Shown: in pieces, positions 1 to 7,541 of the stretch
Layout: every line of letters starts with the position of its first letter
Position numbering within the stretch: position 1 is the stretch's first letter
From: Candidatus Falkowbacteria bacterium CG10_big_fil_rev_8_21_14_0_10_39_9
Lineage (GTDB): Bacteria; Patescibacteriota; Patescibacteriia; Patescibacteriales; UBA12465
Reading direction: 5' to 3'
Length of the DNA: 19,422 nucleotides
NCBI GenBank assembly: GCA_002778645.1
Contig: PFAQ01000037.1
Location: 4,679-24,100 of the forward strand
Made by a program: the position numbers and the translations under genes
Notes under the pieces: generated by a model
The model's database searches: none
What the model was told of the DNA's origin: nothing
Seen by the model: only the letters and a program-made list of their open reading frames with translations

Positions 1-619
1 TTCTAATAGTTTCTAAAAAAACATTAAAGTTCTCAGCTAACTTATTAGAATCAAAGCTAATCTTGCCAATCACGGCATGGATATTAGCTGTGTCATCATT
101 CTTGAAGCTAATTTTACCTTTCTTTAACTCCTCCACCGCCTTAGCTGGATTCTGAGTAACAGTATCGTTCTTAGGAGATGGCATCAAACCACGGGTACCT
201 AAGATTTTAGCAATAGTCGCTAAATTCTTCATCATCTCTGGTTCAGCCACAGCCACTTGAAAGTCGGTTTTTTCAGTCTTTTTAATTTCGGCAATTAATT
301 CATCGCCACCGACAAAGTCAGCACCAGCGGCCTGACAAGCCTTTTCATTAGCCGGAGAAACAAAAGCTGCCACCTTAACTGTTTTACCAGTACCATGAGG
401 TAAACTGATAGCACCCCGGATTTGTTGATCACCTTTTTTAGGATCAATACCTAAACGGAAATGAACTTCAATTGAGGCATCAAACTTAGCTTTATTACTT
501 TTCTTTACCAATTCAACCGCTTCTGCAATAGCATAGGTTTTGCTGTTATCAAAAAGTAAAACGCTTTTTTTAACTGTCTTTTTAATCTCTTTTTTCTTTC
601 CAATTTTTGCTTTTGGCAT
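1..619 (-). CDS. rplA: Ribosomal protein L1 (uL1), 3' end outside window
   Basis: Large-subunit protein that forms the L1 stalk on 23S rRNA and helps deacylated tRNA leave the E site. My reading of the minus strand gives 206 codons before the window edge, starting MPKAKIGKKKEIKKTV. The family signature GTRGLMPSPKNDTVT lies in the second half, and KAVEELKKGKISFK plus a tail matching the L1 C-terminal region follow. Full-length L1 is about 225-235 residues, so roughly 20-25 are missing off the left edge. The basic N-terminal extension before the first domain is slightly long. It is the last visible gene of secE-nusG-rplK-rplA, 70 nt after rplK. In other bacteria L1 can repress its own operon through an mRNA mimic of its rRNA site; no convincing mimic was recognised here. 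Confidence 0.95.
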   Translation of the reverse strand, partial: MPKAKIGKKKEIKKTVKKSVLLFDNSKTYAIAEAVELVKKSNKAKFDASIEVHFRLGIDPKKGDQQIRGAISLPHGTGKTVKVAAFVSPANEKACQAAGADFVGGDELIAEIKKTEKTDFQVAVAEPEMMKNLATIAKILGTRGLMPSPKNDTVTQNPAKAVEELKKGKISFKNDDTANIHAVIGKISFDSNKLAENFNVFLETIR

Positions 620-689
620 AATTTTGTTTCGTGGTTCAATCCAATTCTCTTTATAAAAGGGAACTGTCCCACAAATTAATTAATAAATA

Positions 690-1112
690 TTATTTGATCT
701 CAACGCCCATTTGTCGAGCTGTACCAGCGATAATCTTCATGGCGGCTTCGATGTCATTAGCGTTTAAATCGGTCATTTTGATTTGCGCAATTTCTCTTAA
801 TTGATCCTGAGTTAGAGAACCGACCTTATCAGTTAAAGGTTTAGCTGAACCTTTTGTAATCTTAGCGAATTTCTTGATCAATTCTGAGGCGGGAGCAGTT
901 TTAGTGATAAAACTATAAGTCCGATCCTCATAAACAGTAATTTCAACCGGTACTACGTCACCCATGCGATCCTTAGTCGCTTCATTGAAGCGTTGACAGA
1001 ATTCTTGAATATTTAAACCATGTTGACCCAAGGCGGGGCCAACTGGTGGAGCAGGATTAGCTTGACCACCAACGATTTGCAACTTAATTAAAGTTTTTAT
1101 TTTCTTAGCCAT
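690..1112 (-). CDS. rplK: Ribosomal protein L11 (uL11)
   Basis: Component of the GTPase-associated centre, binding 23S rRNA beside the L7/L12 stalk base. At 140 residues it has the normal length. The N-terminal domain begins MAKKIKTLIKLQIVGGQANP with the expected PPVGPALGQHGLNI segment (about residues 22-35). The C-terminal rRNA-binding domain contains TKTAPASELIKK and ends GTARQMGVEIK, all typical. The ATG follows an A/T-rich spacer without a Shine-Dalgarno sequence. It lies between nusG and rplA in the classic order and presumably shares their transcript from the secE promoter. Confidence 0.98.
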   Translation of the reverse strand: MAKKIKTLIKLQIVGGQANPAPPVGPALGQHGLNIQEFCQRFNEATKDRMGDVVPVEITVYEDRTYSFITKTAPASELIKKFAKITKGSAKPLTDKVGSLTQDQLREIAQIKMTDLNANDIEAAMKIIAGTARQMGVEIK

Positions 1113-1159
1113 ATTATTTTAATTGGAATCTTCGCAGAAGCAACGAAAATATCCCTGTA

Positions 1160-1705
1160 TTATACTTTTTTAATTTGTAAGAAATCTAATTCAACCGGAG
1201 TCTCGCGACCAAACATGGAAACATTGACCTTAATTTTACCTTTAGCTTCGTCAATATTAGTAATTTTACCTTCCATATTTTTAAATGGTTCCTCTGTAAT
1301 CCGCACCAAGTCACCAATATTAACATCAATCTTGAATTTAGGATCTTCTTGACCCATTCTTTTCATGAGTCCCTTAATCTCTTCGTCGCCCACTGGAGTT
1401 GGAGTTGAACCTACACCAATAAAACCGGTAACATTAGGGGTGTTTCGCACCACATACCAAGATTCGTCTGTCACAATCATTTCCACCATCACATAACCTG
1501 GAAATACCTTTTCCTCAACAATCTTGCGTTTACCATTCTTAATCTTAGTCTTTTTCTCAGTCGGAACTAAAACATTGAAAATCTGGTCTCCCATATCGAG
1601 AGTATCAACTCTTTGTTTTAAATTCCTGGCCACATTTTCTTCATACCCAGAATAGGTGTGAAGCACATACCAGCGTCGCCCCTGGTTTAAAATTTGTTTA
1701 GCCAT
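1160..1705 (-). CDS. nusG: Transcription termination/antitermination factor NusG
   Basis: Elongation factor that binds RNA polymerase, affects pausing and Rho termination, and links to ribosomal S10. The 181-residue length is normal. The NGN domain starts RRWYVLHTYSGYEENVARNL (residues 10-29) and contains FPGYVMVEM near residues 68-76. A C-terminal KOW domain follows (about 125-181: IGDLVRITEEPFKNMEGKI and then FGRETPVELDF). A lysine-rich strand (KKTKIKNGKRKI) precedes FPGY, as usual. It sits between secE and rplK. A 7-bp inverted repeat lies in the 45-nt gap upstream, and there is no recognisable ribosome-binding site before the ATG. Confidence 0.98.
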   Translation of the reverse strand: MAKQILNQGRRWYVLHTYSGYEENVARNLKQRVDTLDMGDQIFNVLVPTEKKTKIKNGKRKIVEEKVFPGYVMVEMIVTDESWYVVRNTPNVTGFIGVGSTPTPVGDEEIKGLMKRMGQEDPKFKIDVNIGDLVRITEEPFKNMEGKITNIDEAKGKIKVNVSMFGRETPVELDFLQIKKV

Positions 1706-1719
1706 AATGATTGTTTTTG

Positions 1720-1742
1720 TTTAGACCATTTTAAAGTCTAAA
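1720..1742 (-). repeat. Inverted repeat in the secE-nusG gap
   Basis: TTTAGAC and GTCTAAA form a perfect 7-bp stem around a 9-nt loop, between the secE stop and the nusG ATG. On the transcript no U-run follows, so it is not an intrinsic terminator. It could be an RNA processing or mRNA-stability hairpin; function unknown. Confidence 0.5.
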
Positions 1743-1750
1743 TTTATGAA

Positions 1751-1936
1751 CTATTTAGTGATAACTAAGTTTAAGCCCCAGTTGAAGAAATAATCTAGAG
1801 TACCTAAGAAAACAGCCGTAGCCAAAGAAATACCAATAACTAATAAAGTATAGTTATAGGTCTCTTTTTTAGTCGGCCAGGTGACTTTTTTCATTTCTTC
1901 CACTGATTCCTTGATATAATTAGAAAGTTTATTCAT
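1751..1936 (-). CDS. secE: Preprotein translocase subunit SecE
   Basis: Small essential subunit of the SecYEG channel that clamps SecY in the inner membrane. It has 61 residues, the usual size for the minimal one-helix form. An amphipathic N-terminal segment (NYIKESVEEMKKVTWPTKKE) carries the conserved KKVTWPTKKE motif at about 16-25, followed by one transmembrane helix (about 30-48). The first gene of the secE-nusG-rplK-rplA operon, it ends with TAG, which shows that TAG is a stop here. The promoter lies 58-86 nt upstream, with an 8-bp hairpin in the leader. Confidence 0.97.
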   Translation of the reverse strand: MNKLSNYIKESVEEMKKVTWPTKKETYNYTLLVIGISLATAVFLGTLDYFFNWGLNLVITK

Positions 1937-1939
1937 AGC

Positions 1940-1963
1940 GCTATTTTAGTAATTAAAAATAGC
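1940..1963 (-). repeat. Hairpin in the secE leader
   Basis: GCTATTTT and AAAATAGC form a perfect 8-bp stem with an 8-nt loop, ending 3 nt before the secE ATG. It would hold the immediate upstream region in structure, where a ribosome-binding site would normally lie. No U-run follows, so termination is unlikely; a translational control role is only conjecture. Confidence 0.5.
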
Positions 1964-1993
1964 CTTTTACGGCCATTATTTTTATACATCTAT

Positions 1994-2022
1994 ATAATAC
2001 CCGATATAAAAAGGCTTGTCAA
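1994..2022 (-). promoter_or_regulatory. Promoter of secE-nusG-rplK-rplA
   Basis: On the minus strand, -35 TTGACA (2017-2022) and -10 TATTAT (1994-1999) are separated by exactly 17 nt, close to the sigma-70 consensus. The predicted start near 1987 gives a leader of about 50 nt containing the 1940-1963 hairpin. Confidence 0.85.
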
Positions 2023-2044
2023 GGAGATTCTCCCCCGAATTTAT

Positions 2045-2073
2045 TTGCTTTTTACAAATAAAACAGATAAAAT
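2045..2073 (+). promoter_or_regulatory. Probable promoter of the 2104-9411 operon
   Basis: TTGCTT (2045-2050), a 17-nt spacer and TAAAAT (2068-2073), 30 nt before the first ATG. The boxes do not overlap the divergent secE promoter. Moderate match to consensus. Confidence 0.55.
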
Positions 2074-2103
2074 CAAAGAGTCTAATAATTACCAATTATA
2101 CTT

Positions 2104-3783
2104 ATGGTTAGTCCCAATTTAATCAGAAAGAATCAGGTCGCTTTGACTTTGACGCCGAACACCAAGAAGCTGTTCCAGTTTATCTATGGCAAAAAGCAAA
2201 AATCTGAGGTGGGCATTAACGATGACGAAATTCCGAAGATTCATGTTTCCCATATTGTTTCCCAATTATCTTTTTTGTATGAAAAAGTTAGAAATGCTGT
2301 TGACTATGATGATGATCATTTACTTCGAAAAAATGCCATTAAGAGAATCTTGAAACGTCATATCTTTATTGAGGGCGTAGTAATGGAATATGACAGCACG
2401 GACATTTCCATAAAATTACTAACAGAATTAATTCAGGCCGGTTATCTGCCCAATGATAAAATTCGGGAAGTTAAAATCCAAGAGGTGGCTGATCTTCTAG
2501 AAAAATATATTAAGTTGCGAAACCACTACAAGAAGATTCACCCCAACCATCTCGATTTAAAAGAGAAAGAGAGTAAAGAGCGTTCCCATGTTTTAAATTG
2601 GATTATAGTTTTAGCCACCACGGAAATTGAAGAGAATCTTAATCGCGACGAAGTCAAGATGTTGATTATGACCAACATGTTTGAAATTCTATCCCGAGTG
2701 ATTAAGTTGCCATCTGATTTGCCGTATCAAAAAGATTTAGATATTCAGATTTATCTCAGCATCGTTAGGACTTTCTTACGTCTAGACCCGGAGATGCAGA
2801 GTTTCATTGCTTTTAAATATTATAATAATTGGGAAGAGGCGACCACTGATGACATTCATGAAATTGCCACCAATTTAAATGATATTAATTTATTAGTGGA
2901 AAAACAATTAACCCACCCCCTCACCAAACAAATTGACAAAATTGTTCGACGTTATGCCTTGTTTTATTCTTTGCTCAATGAAATTATCGCCGATGATCCC
3001 AACAAGGTTTATGAAAATGCCACTGGTAACACCAAGGCCTTTTTGAACTTGATTAAAGAACATTGTGAAAAGAAATACGCCAAAGTGAAATCACAATTAT
3101 GGCGCTCTGGTTTACGCAGTATTATTTACATTTTCTTGACTAAATCTATTTTTGTAATTTTACTTGAAATTCCAGCCATTAGATTCTTTGGCGAAAAACT
3201 CAACCCCACATCACTGGCTATCAATATTACCTTTCCGGCCATCTTGTTGTTAATTATTATCATGTTTACTAAAACTCCCAACAAGAAAAATACCGAAAAA
3301 ATTATTGAGGGTATCAAGGAAATTACTTATGTGGAAAACCAGAAATTTCAACCAATCTATTTACGGCGCACAACCAGACGAAACTATTTTATGAATAGTT
3401 TATTTAATTTGATTTACGCGACCGCGTTTACACTCTCAGTTTATTTTTTGATTAGCATGTTAACTTTAGTTAACTTTAACTGGGTTAGTATTACCATCTT
3501 CTTATTCTTCTTAGCCTTTGTTAGTTTTTTTAGTTTCCGCATCAAGCGTGACGTCAAACAATATATTATCACCGAAGAAAAAGAAACTTTATTCGGCTTC
3601 ATCTTTGACTTCTTTTATATGCCGATTGTCGCCGTCGGAAAATTTCTCTCTAATAACATTTCTCGGATCAACGTCTTTGTCTTTGTCTTGGACTTTATCA
3701 TTGAAGCTCCTTTCAAAGTTATCATTGGTATCATTGAAGACTGGACTAAGTACTTAAAGGAAAGAAAAGAAGATTTAGCTTAA
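2104..3783 (+). CDS. Conserved-looking membrane protein of unknown function, 559 aa
   Basis: Function not recognised. The first ~335 residues are predicted soluble, charged and largely helical, with no catalytic motif that I can name (for example DDDHLLRKNAIKRILKRH near 69-86). The C-terminal part has at least four hydrophobic segments, near residues 338-358, 368-388, 433-453 and 459-478. A final aromatic/hydrophobic stretch (about 496-541) may be membrane-associated. The hydrophobic segments are separated by basic loops such as RRTTRR. No signal peptide is visible, so the large N-terminal region is probably cytoplasmic. It is the first gene of a seven-gene operon, with only 4 nt before rsmI. 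I infer a membrane-anchored lineage-specific protein; context (translation, envelope) does not assign a job. Confidence 0.85.
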   Translation: MVSPNLIRKNQVALTLTPNTKKLFQFIYGKKQKSEVGINDDEIPKIHVSHIVSQLSFLYEKVRNAVDYDDDHLLRKNAIKRILKRHIFIEGVVMEYDSTDISIKLLTELIQAGYLPNDKIREVKIQEVADLLEKYIKLRNHYKKIHPNHLDLKEKESKERSHVLNWIIVLATTEIEENLNRDEVKMLIMTNMFEILSRVIKLPSDLPYQKDLDIQIYLSIVRTFLRLDPEMQSFIAFKYYNNWEEATTDDIHEIATNLNDINLLVEKQLTHPLTKQIDKIVRRYALFYSLLNEIIADDPNKVYENATGNTKAFLNLIKEHCEKKYAKVKSQLWRSGLRSIIYIFLTKSIFVILLEIPAIRFFGEKLNPTSLAINITFPAILLLIIIMFTKTPNKKNTEKIIEGIKEITYVENQKFQPIYLRRTTRRNYFMNSLFNLIYATAFTLSVYFLISMLTLVNFNWVSITIFLFFLAFVSFFSFRIKRDVKQYIITEEKETLFGFIFDFFYMPIVAVGKFLSNNISRINVFVFVLDFIIEAPFKVIIGIIEDWTKYLKERKEDLA

Positions 3784-3787
3784 CTAT

Positions 3788-4468
3788 ATGCCTTTATATA
3801 TTGTCGCTACTCCCATTGGAAACTTAGAAGACATCAGTCTGCGCGCTCTGAGAATACTCAAAGAAGCGGACTTAATTCTCAGTGAAGATACCCGCGTCGC
3901 CGGAAAGATTTTACAGCACTATGAAATTAGGGTACCACTTTTATCATATCATCACCACTCCGGGATTACTAAAATTAATCACATCATCGAGCTCCTCAAA
4001 GAAGACAAAAAAATCGCGCTGGTAAGCGACGCTGGTACTCCGGGAATTTCTGACCCGGGCGGGGAATTAGTGCATCAAGTGCTCGAGGCTATCCCCGACA
4101 TTCAACTGGAAGCTATCCCGGGGCCCAGCGCCTTAATCGCCGCCTTATCAATTTCTGGGATGCCCACCGACAAGTTCTTGTTTTTAGGTTTTCCACCACA
4201 CAAAAAGGGCCGCCAAACTTTCTTAACAAAAATCAAAGCCAGTGAATATCCCGTAGTCGTCTATGAGTCCAAACATCGGATTATAAAATTCTTAGAAGAA
4301 CTGAAGGCAGTCATTAACCCTCAAGCTGAAATTATGGTCGGCCGCGAACTGACCAAAATGCATGAAACCGCCTACCGGGGCGATGTTAATAAAATCTTAA
4401 CTGAAATCAAGTCCGACTTAAACGCCCAAAAGGGAGAATTTGTCGTCATTATCAAAAATAATAAGTAA
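3788..4468 (+). CDS. rsmI: 16S rRNA (cytidine-1402-2'-O)-methyltransferase RsmI
   Basis: Transfers a methyl group from S-adenosylmethionine to the 2'-O of C1402 in the decoding centre of 16S rRNA. The tetrapyrrole-methylase fold is evident: MPLYIVATPIGNLEDISLRA at the N-terminus, SEDTR (32-36), SYHHHS (53-58), the SAM-site segment DAGTPGISDPG (81-91), PGPSA (111-115) and VVYESKHRI. The protein is 226 residues, shorter than the usual 270-290; it ends soon after KGEFVVIIKNNK and lacks the usual C-terminal extension. No Shine-Dalgarno sequence precedes the ATG. It sits 4 nt after the 559-aa gene and 8 nt before metG, fitting an operon with other translation genes. Confidence 0.96.
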   Translation: MPLYIVATPIGNLEDISLRALRILKEADLILSEDTRVAGKILQHYEIRVPLLSYHHHSGITKINHIIELLKEDKKIALVSDAGTPGISDPGGELVHQVLEAIPDIQLEAIPGPSALIAALSISGMPTDKFLFLGFPPHKKGRQTFLTKIKASEYPVVVYESKHRIIKFLEELKAVINPQAEIMVGRELTKMHETAYRGDVNKILTEIKSDLNAQKGEFVVIIKNNK

Positions 4469-4476
4469 TCAATTCT

Positions 4477-5910
4477 ATGTCTGCTAATAAAAAATTCTAT
4501 ATCACCACCACCTTACCTTACATCAATGCCGAACCGCATATCGGTTTTGCCGCTGAAATTATTCGAGCTGATGCCATCGCTCGTTTCCAGCGGTTGATAG
4601 GAAAAGAGGTTTTTTTCAATACCGGAACCGATGAACATGGTCTCAAGATCTGGCGCAAGGCCCAAGAAGCAAAGATGGACATCCAAGATTATTGTGATAG
4701 CCTGGCGGTTAAATTTAACGACCTAAAATCAACTCTCAACCTCAGTTTTGATAATTTCATCCGAACCACTGACACCCATCACTTAAGTGCCACTCAAGAA
4801 TTCTGGAATCGTTGTTTGGCTAAAGGCGATATCTACAAAAAAAATTACCAAGTGAAATATTGTGTCGGTTGTGAACTAGAAAAAACTGAATCGGAACTCA
4901 TAAATGGTCGCTGTCAGTTTCATCCCGACAAAGACTTGGAGATAATCGAAGAAGAGAATTATTTCTTCCGTTTTTCCGCCTACCAAAAACCACTGTTAGA
5001 TTTATATAACAATAACCCCGATATCGTTATCCCGCATCATCGCTTTACCGAAATCAAAAACTTCGTTGCAAGCGGACTGCAAGATTTTTCTATCTCCCGC
5101 CTAAAAGCCAAAATGCCTTGGGGCGTTGAAGTGCCAGGAGACCCTGAGCAGGTCATGTATGTTTGGTTTGATGCTTTAGTTAACTATATTTCTTGTCTAG
5201 GCTGGCCGGAGGATGAAGCTCAATTCAAAGCTTTCTGGCCGGGCGTTCAAGTTTGCGGCAAAGATAATCTGCGCCAACAAACCGCCATGTGGCAAGCCAT
5301 GCTCTTATCAGCTGGCTTACCTAACTCCAAACAAGTTTTGATCTTCGGTTTCATTACCAACAACGGTCAGAAGATGAGCAAGTCACTGGGCAATGTAGTT
5401 GATCCTTTTAGTTTAGTCGAGAAATTCGGAATCGACGCTGTCCGCTATTATTTCTTACGAGAAATCCAAGCCTTTGAAGATAGCGACTTTTCCGAAGAGA
5501 ATCTAGCTAAGTTATATAACGCTGATTTAGCTAATGGCTTGGGAAACTTAGCCGCTCGCACCTCCAACCTGCTCGAGAAGAATGAGATTAAATTAGAACT
5601 CACTTTAAACAGCGACGAAGATCTAGCTAAAGCTTTTATCAACAACATGAGTGAATATTCTTTCAGTGAATCCCTCAGAACTTTATGGGATAAGGTCAAG
5701 GCGAGTGATGAATTCTTGAGCCAAACCACTCCTTGGAAATTAGAGGGCAAAGAAGAGATTAAAACTATTTTAAAACCAGTGGCCCAAAATATTTTAAACA
5801 TTGCATATTGGCTCGAGCCATTTATGCCGGAGACAGCAAAAAAAATTAAAGACCAATTTAGTGCTGCTCAAATTACCAAAGGCGATGTCTTATTCCCACG
5901 CTTAAGTTAA
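4477..5910 (+). CDS. metG: Methionyl-tRNA synthetase
   Basis: Charges tRNA-Met with methionine using ATP. This class I synthetase has the HIGH-equivalent PHIG (20-23), NTGTDEHGLKI (48-58), and KMSKS at 299-303. The zinc knuckle of the connective peptide is present: CVGC (129-132) and CQFH (146-149), a Cys3-His set. The anticodon-binding helical domain follows to residue 477. The C-terminal tRNA-binding (EMAP-like) domain found in many MetRS is absent. Where many family members read GKDxxxFH, this protein has GKDNLRQQTAMW (261-272), a possible change in the methionine pocket. Third gene of the operon, 8 nt after rsmI and 7 nt before the prepilin gene. Confidence 0.97.
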   Translation: MSANKKFYITTTLPYINAEPHIGFAAEIIRADAIARFQRLIGKEVFFNTGTDEHGLKIWRKAQEAKMDIQDYCDSLAVKFNDLKSTLNLSFDNFIRTTDTHHLSATQEFWNRCLAKGDIYKKNYQVKYCVGCELEKTESELINGRCQFHPDKDLEIIEEENYFFRFSAYQKPLLDLYNNNPDIVIPHHRFTEIKNFVASGLQDFSISRLKAKMPWGVEVPGDPEQVMYVWFDALVNYISCLGWPEDEAQFKAFWPGVQVCGKDNLRQQTAMWQAMLLSAGLPNSKQVLIFGFITNNGQKMSKSLGNVVDPFSLVEKFGIDAVRYYFLREIQAFEDSDFSEENLAKLYNADLANGLGNLAARTSNLLEKNEIKLELTLNSDEDLAKAFINNMSEYSFSESLRTLWDKVKASDEFLSQTTPWKLEGKEEIKTILKPVAQNILNIAYWLEPFMPETAKKIKDQFSAAQITKGDVLFPRLS

Positions 5911-5917
5911 AATAACT

Positions 5918-6985
5918 ATGACTAACCAGAAAATAAAGGCCGGTTTTACTCTCATAGAACTAATTATGGTAGTGGCCATTATTGGCACCATCTTAACCGT
6001 CTCTTTTATTTCTTTTACCAACGCTCGACAAAAGGCTCGGGACACTAAACGCTTAAGCGATATTACTCAGATTCAAAATACTCTAGAACTCTATCTGCGA
6101 GATGAGGGAAGATATCCGGATGCCATTACCTTCGGATCATCTTTAACTGGCTCCAGTTCTATCCGAGTTTATATGAACAACTTACCCCAAAATCCTAGTC
6201 CTCGAGATGACGGTGTTTGTCCCAACAATGATTATATTTATACCATTAATGAGAGTGGATATTTGCTCGATTTTTGTTTATCAGAACCAACCGCTCAATT
6301 AACTGCTGGCGAAAAATGTGCTACACCGCAAGGAATATTAAATCGAAGATGTTTTACTTGCGGCACCGATCAAATAGTTATTTCTACTATCGCTGGGCAT
6401 CCCTGCGGCACCGGCGACACCTGTACTTATGACACGATTCAAATTGGTGATCAATGCTGGTTAAGACAAAACCTAAATATTGGTAATTATGTCACTGGAG
6501 CGACAACACAGACTGACAATGAAATTTTGGAAAAGTATTGTTATAACAATGATAATAACAATTGTGTAACTGACGGGGCATTGTATCAATGGGACGAGGC
6601 CATGCAATACGGCTCTTTACTTCCAGGAACTCAAGGTGTTTGTCCTTCTGGCTGGCACCTTCCCACTGATTTTGAACAACATACTCTAGAAAATTTTCTA
6701 TCAAATCCTTACTTAAATATTTGTAATCCCGACAGAATTAATGTAAATGATTGTGGCCCGGCTGGTAGTGTTTTGCAAAATATTGATGGATTTAATTTTA
6801 TTATATCCGGCCTACGAGAAATCAATGGATCATTTAATTATAGGAATACTTATAGCTGGATGTGGTCCTCATCTCTCAATGAGCCAGAGATTTTTGTTCG
6901 AGCAATAACTTCGGGAGGCCAGTCAATCGGAAGAAACTCTGCAATTAGAAATTATGGGATGTCTGTGCGTTGTCTCAAAAATTAA
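5918..6985 (+). CDS. Type IV prepilin-like protein with C-terminal FISUMP domain
   Basis: Predicted surface protein assembled or anchored by type IV pilus machinery. The N-terminus is a short basic leader ending in Gly9, then FTLIEL and a hydrophobic helix (10-33), which is the classic prepilin peptidase site and N-methylated helix. A pilin-like charged helix follows (RQKARDTKRLSDITQIQN), then DEGRYP. From about 175 the sequence matches the Fibrobacter succinogenes major paralogous domain (TIGR02145 type): GDQCWLRQNLN, GALYQWDEAM, CPSGWHLPTD, SGLREINGSF, WMWSSS and a terminal GMSVRCLKN. It has 14 cysteines, consistent with disulfides outside the cell. The linker (about 130-175) is Cys-rich. 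It lies between metG and the CvpA-like gene, an odd place for an appendage subunit. Role is inferred as adhesion or surface contact. Confidence 0.85.
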   Translation: MTNQKIKAGFTLIELIMVVAIIGTILTVSFISFTNARQKARDTKRLSDITQIQNTLELYLRDEGRYPDAITFGSSLTGSSSIRVYMNNLPQNPSPRDDGVCPNNDYIYTINESGYLLDFCLSEPTAQLTAGEKCATPQGILNRRCFTCGTDQIVISTIAGHPCGTGDTCTYDTIQIGDQCWLRQNLNIGNYVTGATTQTDNEILEKYCYNNDNNNCVTDGALYQWDEAMQYGSLLPGTQGVCPSGWHLPTDFEQHTLENFLSNPYLNICNPDRINVNDCGPAGSVLQNIDGFNFIISGLREINGSFNYRNTYSWMWSSSLNEPEIFVRAITSGGQSIGRNSAIRNYGMSVRCLKN

Positions 6986-7006
6986 TCAATAATAATACAA
7001 AAAAAT

Positions 7007-7531
7007 ATGGTACCCATAATTGATGTTGTCTTAATATTATTTTTATCCGGCTTTGTTTTCTATGGTTTATTTTTTGGATTAATCAAAATGGTCGGCTATG
7101 TGGCTGGTATGGTGATTGGAGCCTGGGCGGCCAGTCATTTCTATCTGATTTTCTATGAATGGTTTAAGTGGCTGTTCTTTGGTTATGAGAATGTCGGCAA
7201 AGTCATTTCCTTTATTATCGTTTTAACTATTGTCAGTCGCTTGGTGGGTATTGGTTTTTATTTAATTGAAAAAATTTTTAATATCATCGCTATCATTCCA
7301 TTCCTCAAAGGGATAAACAAAATTGCCGGCGCTATTTTCGGATTTATCGAGGGTACTTTTACTTTTGGTCTGATCATCTATGTCGCCTCCCGTTATACTT
7401 TGATTAATAGTTTTCTGGGAGAGCAATTATCAGTTTCCAAAATCGCTCCGTTTCTGATGCGGCTAGTTAACATTCTCACCCCACTTTTCCCGGAAGCCTT
7501 AAGGGCGCTCAAATCCATTGTCCAAATCTAA
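7007..7531 (+). CDS. CvpA-family membrane protein
   Basis: Small polytopic membrane protein of 174 residues. It begins with MVPIIDVVLILFLSGFVFYG and FFGLIKMVGYVAGMVIGAW, the two opening helices and glycine pattern typical of the CvpA family (colicin V production; general role unclear, linked in some bacteria to envelope stress and growth). Further helices lie about 64-84 (VISFIIVLTIVSRLVGIGFY) and 108-127 (AGAIFGFIEGTFTFGLIIYV), with a short amphipathic C-terminal tail. It is in the same operon, 21 nt after the prepilin gene and 10 nt before tsaC. The assignment rests on topology and family-like motifs, so it is less certain than for the enzymes. Confidence 0.75.
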   Translation: MVPIIDVVLILFLSGFVFYGLFFGLIKMVGYVAGMVIGAWAASHFYLIFYEWFKWLFFGYENVGKVISFIIVLTIVSRLVGIGFYLIEKIFNIIAIIPFLKGINKIAGAIFGFIEGTFTFGLIIYVASRYTLINSFLGEQLSVSKIAPFLMRLVNILTPLFPEALRALKSIVQI

Positions 7532-7541
7532 ACTTTCACTC

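Noticed and set aside
1113..1159. Possible L1 autoregulatory site before rplK
   Set aside because: Only a weak CTTC/GAAG or TTCG/CGAA stem is present, with no clear match to the known L1-binding rRNA mimic.
1937..2103. tRNA gene upstream of secE, common in other bacteria
   Set aside because: No cloverleaf, T-loop or acceptor pairing could be found in this promoter region.
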